Source: Planctomycetota bacterium (GTDB taxonomy: Bacteria; Planctomycetota; MHYJ01; JACPRB01). From it: 6,238 nucleotides of DNA. Position 1 is the first letter of the stretch. Each line of letters begins with the position of its first letter. The stretch is from positions 1 through 6,238 of the forward strand of contig JAHFOZ010000273.1 of NCBI GenBank assembly GCA_023261405.1, read 5' to 3'. The position numbers and the translations under genes were made by a program. The notes beneath the pieces were generated by a model that was not told the origin of the DNA, searched no databases, and worked only from the letters and a program-made list of their open reading frames with translations. Below are positions 1 to 6,238 of this stretch, piece after piece.

Positions 1-1152
1 GACGTCCGCAAAATCAACCAGCTCAAGGGGAAACTCCTCGCCACCGCCCAGTTCACGGAGGCGGAGTTCTTCATCCGGTTCCTCGCGCAGGAGGCGGGAC
101 TCAGGATCCATGTGGTTCCGAACCGGAAGGCCCGGCTCGAGCCGGAGAAGCTGAACCTCTGCTTCTGCCCGGACGCGTTCGCGGCGGGGGATCTCTTCCT
201 CCAGGACCTCAAGGCCGGCGGGTCACGCTACGCCGGCTGCGTGACCTGGGCGCCCAAGATCACGGAGGTGGCCCAGGGCAGCGGCGGCAAAGCGCACGTG
301 CTCGCGACCAATCGGAACCTGCTCATCATCGCCGACGTGCTCGTGGTGAACCGCGGCTTCGCCCAGCAGGAGCCGGCCAAGGTGGCGGGGCTGGCGGAAG
401 GGATCCTGGAGGGGAACCGGCTCGTGCGCGACGGTCCGGAGGCGCAGCTCGACCTCGTCGCTAAGGTCTTCAAGTGGGATCGCGAGAAGGCGCGCGGCGA
501 GCTGGCCAAGGTCCACCTCTCCAACCTGCCGGAGAACCTGGCGTTCTTCTCCGGGGCCATCGACGCGGCGGGCAGCTTCGGGAGCATCTACCAGTCGGCG
601 GTGTACGCCTACGGGACGGAGTTCATCCGCGACCCCGTGGACGGGGACAAGTTCCTGGACCTGCAGCACCTCAAGGCCCTCGAGCAGTCCGGCGCGTTCA
701 AGGACCAGAAGGTCTCCATCGCGCCGCTGCGCTCCAAGGGCGGGGTGGGCGTGGAGCAGAGCCCGCTCCTCAGCAAGGACATCCGCTTCCTCTTCGAGCC
801 CAACTCGGCGGTGCTGGACCAGCAGAACGCCGAGAACCTGAAGAACCTGGAGGCGATCCGGCAACTGCTCCAGGTGAGCCCGGGGTCGACCGTGCTGCTC
901 CGCGGGCACGTGGATAATTCGCAGCTGGAGAAGTTCCGGAAGGAGGGCGGCGAGCCCTTCGTGCGGCAGATGGCGCTCCGGGCCATGGAGCTCTCCAAGA
1001 ACCGCGCGGCGGAGATCAAGAGGCACCTGGTCGAGAAGCTCAAGGTGGACGCGGCGCGGGTGGACATCGTGGGGCGCGGGTGGGAGGAGCCCGCCGGCAC
1101 GGACCAGGAGCAGAACCGGCGCGTCGAGGTCCAGTGGTTCACGGTCGAGTGA
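1..1152 (+). CDS. Periplasmic ligand-binding domain fused to OmpA-type peptidoglycan-binding domain (5' partial)
   Basis: The frame is open from the first base, so the true start lies outside the window; 383 codons are visible before a TGA stop. Residues 1 to about 200 resemble type 2 periplasmic binding proteins of the NMT1/SsuA/TauA group. Supporting stretches are LKGKLLATAQFTEAEFFIRF near residue 9, CVTWAPKITEV near 80, LLIIADVLVVNRGFA near 107, and PENLAFF near 177. From about residue 260 (IRFLFEPNSAVL) an OmpA C-terminal domain follows: GHVD with Asp305, LSKNRA with Arg335, and a terminal NRRVE. Asp305 and Arg335 match the pair that binds diaminopimelate in OmpA, so the protein is inferred to be secreted and held on peptidoglycan. 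The ligand is unknown; binding proteins of this fold take sulfonates, nitrate, phosphonates or thiamine precursors. No permease or ATPase gene is visible. The amine oxidase gene starts 11 bases downstream, suggesting an operon. The domain calls are firm, the biological role is not. Confidence 0.85.
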   Translation, partial: DVRKINQLKGKLLATAQFTEAEFFIRFLAQEAGLRIHVVPNRKARLEPEKLNLCFCPDAFAAGDLFLQDLKAGGSRYAGCVTWAPKITEVAQGSGGKAHVLATNRNLLIIADVLVVNRGFAQQEPAKVAGLAEGILEGNRLVRDGPEAQLDLVAKVFKWDREKARGELAKVHLSNLPENLAFFSGAIDAAGSFGSIYQSAVYAYGTEFIRDPVDGDKFLDLQHLKALEQSGAFKDQKVSIAPLRSKGGVGVEQSPLLSKDIRFLFEPNSAVLDQQNAENLKNLEAIRQLLQVSPGSTVLLRGHVDNSQLEKFRKEGGEPFVRQMALRAMELSKNRAAEIKRHLVEKLKVDAARVDIVGRGWEEPAGTDQEQNRRVEVQWFTVE

Positions 1153-1163
1153 CGGGGGGCGGC

Positions 1164-3161
1164 ATGCGCGTGAGGACCTGGGTCGTTTCGGCGCTCCTCG
1201 CCCTGGGGGCCTGCGTCTCCCCGGCGTTGAAGGCTGCGCCCGCGGCGGCCTCCCACCCGCTCGATCCGCTCACCTCGGGAGAGATCGAGGCGGCCGTGGG
1301 AATCCTCCGGGCCCGGGGCAAGCTGGGCGAGGGGACCTTCCTGTCCCTCCTCGTCCTCCGGGAGCCGTCCAAGGCGGCGGTCCGCGCCTTTACGGAGGGG
1401 GCGTCTCTCGAGCGCGAGGCCTTCGCGGTGGTGCTGGACCGCCCGAGGAACCGGACCTCCGAGGCGCTGATCGATCTCGGGAAGAACGCCCTCTCCTCCT
1501 GGAAGGACATCCCGGGCGTCCAGCCCAACGTGTTCGAGGAGGAGTTCACGAGTGTCCCGAAGGTCGTGCGGCAGGACCCGCGCTGGCGCGAGGCGATGAA
1601 GAAGCGCGGGATCGAGGATTTCGAGAACGTCCTCGTGGACACGTGGGCGGCGGGGGTCCTGCCTTCGACGGCGCCTCCCGGCGCGCGGCTCTCGCGGGCG
1701 CTCTCGTTCTACAAGGGCGACCGCGCGAACGGGTACGGCCGGCCGATCGAGGGCGTGATCGCCGTGGTGGACCTGAACCGGATGGCCGTGGTGGAGGTGG
1801 TGGACACGGGCGTGCGGCCCTTGCCGCCGCCGTCGCAGAATCTGGACGCCGTCTCCCTGGGGAAGACGCGGAAGGCCCTGAAGCCGCTGGCGATCGAGCA
1901 GGCGGAAGGGCCGAGCTTCGTCCGCCGCGGGCAGGAGGTCCGCTGGGACAACTGGAGCTTCCGCTGGGCGCTCCATCCGCGCGAGGGCCTGGTCCTCTAC
2001 ACGGTGGGATACGAGGACGGCGGCCGGGTGCGGCCCATCCTCTACCGGGCATCGATCTCGGAGATGGTGGTGCCCTACGGGGACCCCGACGTCAACTGGG
2101 TGTTCCGCAACGCATTCGACGAGGGCGAGTACGGCCTCGGGCGGCTGGCGAACGAGCTCAAGGCGGGCCGCGACGTGCCGGCGAACGCGGAGCTTGCCGA
2201 CGCGGTCCTTGCGGGCGAGGACGGGAAGCCCGTGGAGCTCGCGGGGGCCGTGGCCTTCTACGAGCGCGACGGGGGCCTGCTCTGGACCCACTACGACGAC
2301 GGGACGGAGAAGACCTATCTCCGGCGCGGCCGGCAGCTCGTCGCGGCCTACGTGGTGACGGTGGGGAACTACGATTACATCCTCAACTGGATCTTCTCGC
2401 AGGACGGGACGATCGAGGTGCGCGCCGAGGCGTCGGGGATCCTTCTGGGAAAGGGCGTGGCGCAGAAGGTGTGCGAGTCTTGCGCGAAGGAGTCCGCGGA
2501 AGGGGACGAGAAGACCGGGGCCTTCATCGCCGAGCGGATCGTGGCGCCCAACCACCAGCACTTCTTCAGCTTCCGCCTGGACTTCGACGTGGACGGCGAG
2601 GCGAACAGCGTGGCGGAGCTCGACGTGGAGAGCGCGCCGGCGGACGCGCAGAACCCCTTCTTCAACGCGTTCGCGGTGAAGAAGAAGGTCCTCGCGACGG
2701 AGGCGGCGGCGCAGCGCGACCTGGACGCGAAGGCCCACCGCCACTGGAAGGTGTTCAATCCGACCGTGAAGACGGCGCTGGGCCATTATCCCGGATACCT
2801 CCTGGCGCCGGGCGAGAACACGGTGCCCTACATGCTCCCGCAGGCGACCACGAGGAAGCGGGCCGGCTTCATCAACCATCACGTGTGGGTGACGCCCTTC
2901 AAGCCGGAGGAGATGTACGCGGCGGGCGACTACCCGAACCAGCATCCGGGGGGCGACGGCCTCCCGCGCTGGACGGCCGACGACGAGCCGGTCGTGAACC
3001 GCGACGTGGTGCTCTGGTACACCGTGGGGCTCACGCACGCGCCTCGCCCCGAGGAGTGGCCGATCATGCCCACGGCGGGGGTGGGCTTCAAGCTGCTCCC
3101 GGCGGGCTTCTTCACCCGGAACCCCGCGCTCGACGTGCCGGAACCGGCGGGGGAGCGATAG
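1164..3161 (+). CDS. Copper amine oxidase (primary-amine oxidase, TPQ-dependent), predicted lipoprotein
   Basis: A 665-residue enzyme expected to oxidise primary amines to aldehydes, releasing ammonia and hydrogen peroxide, outside the cytoplasm. The hallmark motif TVGNYDY places Tyr403 as the residue that self-processes to topaquinone. Asp319 in NAFDEGEYG is the catalytic base. The copper ligands are His464 and His466 (NHQHFFSFRLD) and His625 (GLTHAPRPEEWPIMP). Small N2/N3-type domains precede the large catalytic domain, and the length suits the family. ATG 1164 is chosen because it opens directly on a signal sequence; a G-run at 1154-1159 is a weak ribosome site. The signal ends in LALGAC, a lipobox-like site at Cys17, so the mature protein may be lipid-anchored. 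The Cys pair forming the catalytic-domain disulfide in the Arthrobacter enzyme appears replaced by Val338 and Ala364, while a CxxC occurs at 437-440. The preceding gene ends 11 bases upstream, so co-transcription is likely. The substrate cannot be read from the sequence. The symbol tynA is withheld because orthology is unproven. Confidence 0.96.
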   Translation: MRVRTWVVSALLALGACVSPALKAAPAAASHPLDPLTSGEIEAAVGILRARGKLGEGTFLSLLVLREPSKAAVRAFTEGASLEREAFAVVLDRPRNRTSEALIDLGKNALSSWKDIPGVQPNVFEEEFTSVPKVVRQDPRWREAMKKRGIEDFENVLVDTWAAGVLPSTAPPGARLSRALSFYKGDRANGYGRPIEGVIAVVDLNRMAVVEVVDTGVRPLPPPSQNLDAVSLGKTRKALKPLAIEQAEGPSFVRRGQEVRWDNWSFRWALHPREGLVLYTVGYEDGGRVRPILYRASISEMVVPYGDPDVNWVFRNAFDEGEYGLGRLANELKAGRDVPANAELADAVLAGEDGKPVELAGAVAFYERDGGLLWTHYDDGTEKTYLRRGRQLVAAYVVTVGNYDYILNWIFSQDGTIEVRAEASGILLGKGVAQKVCESCAKESAEGDEKTGAFIAERIVAPNHQHFFSFRLDFDVDGEANSVAELDVESAPADAQNPFFNAFAVKKKVLATEAAAQRDLDAKAHRHWKVFNPTVKTALGHYPGYLLAPGENTVPYMLPQATTRKRAGFINHHVWVTPFKPEEMYAAGDYPNQHPGGDGLPRWTADDEPVVNRDVVLWYTVGLTHAPRPEEWPIMPTAGVGFKLLPAGFFTRNPALDVPEPAGER

Positions 3162-3179
3162 GCGGGCGGGGGCACAGCC

Positions 3180-3197
3180 AGCGTTGAGCCGGACGCT
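3180..3197. terminator. Weak hairpin between convergent genes, possible bidirectional terminator
   Basis: AGCGT at 3180-3184 and ACGCT at 3193-3197 can pair as a 5-bp stem around an 8-base loop. It sits between the amine oxidase stop (3159-3161) and the stop of the convergent acyltransferase (3196-3198), where a shared terminator would be expected. No T-run follows on either strand, and a stem this short arises often by chance in GC-rich DNA. The position is the main support. Confidence 0.2.
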
Positions 3198-4185
3198 ACG
3201 AGGGCGCCCCCCAGACCGCGTTGAAGTTGAACCACTGGTCCAGGTTCTCCGAGACGAAGCCCTCGAGGACGGCGGCGAAACGCGCGACGGCACGTTGCTC
3301 CGCCTCCAGGGGGTCCGGGCCCGAGACTTCGATCGGCTCGCAGATGGTCGAGACGAAGTGGCGGCGCTGTTTCCAGACGCAGAAGGCGGGATAGAGGGGG
3401 ACCTCGGCGAGACGCGCCAGTCGGGCCGGTCCCACGGGAAAACGGGTGGGCCGGCCGAAAAAGGGCACTTCCACCCAGCGGTTGTCCCAGGGCACGTCGG
3501 CCAGCAGCGCCAGCAGTTCCCCCTGCCTCAAGCCCCGCACGAGCTCCACCATCAGGAAAGGGTCGGCCTCGGCCGTGACGTAGGTCTGCCTGAGGCTGGC
3601 GCGCCGGGCAAACCCGTCCAGGAAGCGCGCCTGGCGGGGGTTCTTGAAGAGCAGGGTCCGGAGCGGGGGACCGCCGCGCCCGGTCCCGAGCAGGCGGGAC
3701 ACGCCCACGGAGCCCTCATGCCAGTTCCCCAGGTGCGCCGAGGCAAAGATCGCCCCCTTCCCGGAGGCCAGCCTTCGGGTCAGGCTGGGGAAATCCCCCA
3801 CCCACCCGTAGGTCGCCAGCGACGCCGACGTGCGCCGGCCGGTCAGCAGGGCGTGGTCCGTGTACATGTCCGCCCGGTTCCAGAAGAGCCGGTGCGTGAT
3901 CGAGAAGGCCCGCCACAGGCGCTCGGCCGGGGGCATCTGCGGGCGGAGATGCCGGAGCACCTGCAGCATGTTGGACCGCACCTGCCGGCGGAAGCGCCCC
4001 ATGGTCAGATGCATGAGCTCGCCGAAGAACCTCGTCATGGGGTAGAGGGCTTCGGGTTCGATGTTCTCGAGGAGCCACTGCCCCAGCCAGTAGATGGGCC
4101 GGTTGTTCAGAAAACCGGTGTTGTACGTCGCGATGGATCCGGAGTTCCTGTCCAGCCCGCCGTGAATCGAGGGAGACGCTTGCAT
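3196..4185 (-). CDS. LpxL/HtrB-family lysophospholipid (lipid A) acyltransferase
   Basis: A 329-residue protein of the family that adds secondary acyl chains to lipid A or related lipids at the inner membrane's cytoplasmic face. Recognisable blocks in order: RRQVRSNMLQVL near residue 66 (the family's Arg-x-x-x-x-x-Asn-Met/Leu segment), GKGAIFASAHLGNWHEGS at 142-159 (active-site block), LFKNPRQARFLDGFARR near 190, LRQGELLALLADVPWDNRW near 230, and VPFFGRPTRFPVGPARLA just after. The usual motif is HX4(D/E); here the fifth residue after His151 is His156, with Glu157 next, so the charge relay is shifted or altered. The start is well constrained: an in-frame TAG lies 15 bases upstream with no other ATG, GTG or TTG between. 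AGGGG 12 bases before the ATG is only a weak ribosome site. The N-terminus is less hydrophobic than a typical LpxL anchor. The gene stands alone, divergent from glnS. Family membership is confident; the acyl acceptor (lipid A, ornithine lipid or another) is not known. Confidence 0.88.
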   Translation of the reverse strand: MQASPSIHGGLDRNSGSIATYNTGFLNNRPIYWLGQWLLENIEPEALYPMTRFFGELMHLTMGRFRRQVRSNMLQVLRHLRPQMPPAERLWRAFSITHRLFWNRADMYTDHALLTGRRTSASLATYGWVGDFPSLTRRLASGKGAIFASAHLGNWHEGSVGVSRLLGTGRGGPPLRTLLFKNPRQARFLDGFARRASLRQTYVTAEADPFLMVELVRGLRQGELLALLADVPWDNRWVEVPFFGRPTRFPVGPARLARLAEVPLYPAFCVWKQRRHFVSTICEPIEVSGPDPLEAEQRAVARFAAVLEGFVSENLDQWFNFNAVWGAPS

Positions 4186-4234
4186 CGGGTGAAGACGCCC
4201 CTAACACGAGGGCAAGGAAACGGCCTGCAGGTAG

Positions 4235-4263
4235 ATGATACACAGGGGGGCGAACCGAGGGAA
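4235..4263 (-). promoter_or_regulatory. Candidate sigma-70-like promoter for the acyltransferase gene
   Basis: Read on the minus strand, TATCAT (4240-4235, five of six matches to TATAAT) lies 17 bases after TTCCCT (4263-4258, three of six matches to TTGACA). Transcription would begin near 4228, giving a leader of roughly 43 bases before the ATG at 4185. The -10 is good and the spacing ideal, but the -35 is poor, so this remains a candidate. Confidence 0.35.
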
Positions 4264-4319
4264 GAGAGGGGAAGAAGGTGAACGTGCGGGGCCCAGGCCG
4301 CAGATCCGCAACCAATCTC

Positions 4320-4347
4320 TTTCCAGCCGCCGCCGAAGCGATATAAT
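4320..4347 (+). promoter_or_regulatory. Sigma-70-like promoter immediately upstream of glnS
   Basis: A perfect TATAAT occurs at 4342-4347 in otherwise GC-rich sequence. TTTCCA at 4320-4325 matches TTGACA at four of six positions, with a 16-base spacer. The usual distance from -10 to transcription start would place the first base at about 4353-4356, within a few bases of the glnS ATG at 4357. The mRNA would therefore be leaderless or nearly so. This agrees with the absence of any purine-rich ribosome site just before the ATG (the bases there are pyrimidine-rich). Confidence 0.6.
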
Positions 4348-4356
4348 CAGCCCTCC

Positions 4357-6021
<1,665 letters not shown>

Positions 6022-6025
6022 CCCC

Positions 6026-6238
6026 TTACTGGAAGAGGCCCTTGACGAAGGGGTCGGCCTTGAAGAATTTGAGCAGCTGCTGGGCGACCTTGTCGCGCCC
6101 GTCGTTCGACGGGTGGGTCCCGTCCTGGCCCAGGTCGGCCGCCTTGTAGACGAGCCCGTCGCCCTTCCGCGGATTCACGCCGTCGGCCCAGAGGTAAGGA
6201 CCCCAGAGGAGCACGGGCGCCTTCACCTCGCCCCGGGC
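6026..6238 (-). CDS. SGNH/GDSL-like hydrolase, C-terminal fragment (5' partial)
   Basis: Only the last 70 codons lie in the window, ending in TAA; the frame stays open to the window edge, so the GTG at 6226 should not be taken as the start. The fragment contains WGPYLWADG, then DGTHPSNDGRDKVAQQLLKFF. The DGTH element at 6113-6124 fits the C-terminal DxxH block of SGNH hydrolases, which supplies the catalytic Asp and His; the Ser-bearing N-terminal GDS block is out of view. Proteins of this family are usually esterases or lipases acting on carbohydrate esters or lipids, and many are secreted. The substrate and location cannot be judged from the fragment. The gene converges on glnS with a 4-base gap. 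Confidence 0.65.
   Translation of the reverse strand, partial: ARGEVKAPVLLWGPYLWADGVNPRKGDGLVYKAADLGQDGTHPSNDGRDKVAQQLLKFFKADPFVKGLFQ

Noticed and set aside
1080..1163. An earlier ATG for the amine oxidase gene at 1080.
   Set aside because: It would overlap the OmpA-domain coding region by 73 bases and put 28 Arg/Gly-rich residues before a clear signal sequence. ATG 1164 fits better.
609..3293. An 894-codon open frame on the minus strand, antisense to the OmpA-fusion and amine oxidase genes.
   Set aside because: Its translation is rich in Arg, Pro, His and Leu with no recognisable domain, while the opposite strand encodes two clear protein families. Long antisense frames are expected in GC-rich coding DNA.
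3184..4281. A 365-codon plus-strand open frame opposite the acyltransferase gene.
   Set aside because: Low-complexity Arg/Gly/Pro-rich product with no motifs; the minus strand carries the full set of LpxL-family blocks.
4284..4303. A TGCGG/CCGCA inverted repeat in the divergent spacer as a possible operator.
   Set aside because: Only 5 bp of pairing around an 8-base loop with no second copy nearby; such repeats occur by chance in GC-rich sequence.

Overview
This is a GC-rich chromosomal window from a Gram-negative bacterium. Two features point to Gram-negative: an OmpA-type peptidoglycan-binding domain and an LpxL/HtrB-type lipid A acyltransferase. High-GC groups such as Acidobacteriota, Myxococcota, Gemmatimonadota or related uncultured phyla would all fit, but the sequence alone does not decide between them. 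Nothing suggests a phage, plasmid, transposon or CRISPR array. The window is tightly packed with five protein genes, two of them cut by the window edges.

Left half, plus strand: the 3' part of a gene (1-1152) joins an NMT1/SsuA-like ligand-binding domain to a C-terminal OmpA domain. Eleven bases later comes a complete copper amine oxidase gene (1164-3161) with all expected catalytic and copper-binding residues and a lipoprotein-type signal. The two are probably co-transcribed. Together they would place a small-molecule binder and an amine-oxidising enzyme in the cell envelope. A shared ligand is only a guess.

Middle, minus strand: an LpxL/HtrB-family acyltransferase (3196-4185) converges on the amine oxidase with 34 bases between the stop codons. 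Its active-site motif departs from the usual HX4(D/E) form.

Right half: a 171-base divergent spacer (4186-4356) holds a plausible promoter for each direction. The plus-strand one has a perfect TATAAT so close to the glnS ATG that the mRNA is probably leaderless. glnS (4357-6021) is a complete glutaminyl-tRNA synthetase of the same length as the E. coli enzyme. It converges, with only 4 bases between stops, on the 3' end of an SGNH/GDSL-like hydrolase gene on the minus strand (6026-6238).

No clearly new multi-gene system is visible. The points most worth checking are the binder-OmpA fusion beside the amine oxidase, the apparent swap of a conserved disulfide for a CxxC motif in the oxidase, the altered acyltransferase motif, and leaderless glnS.
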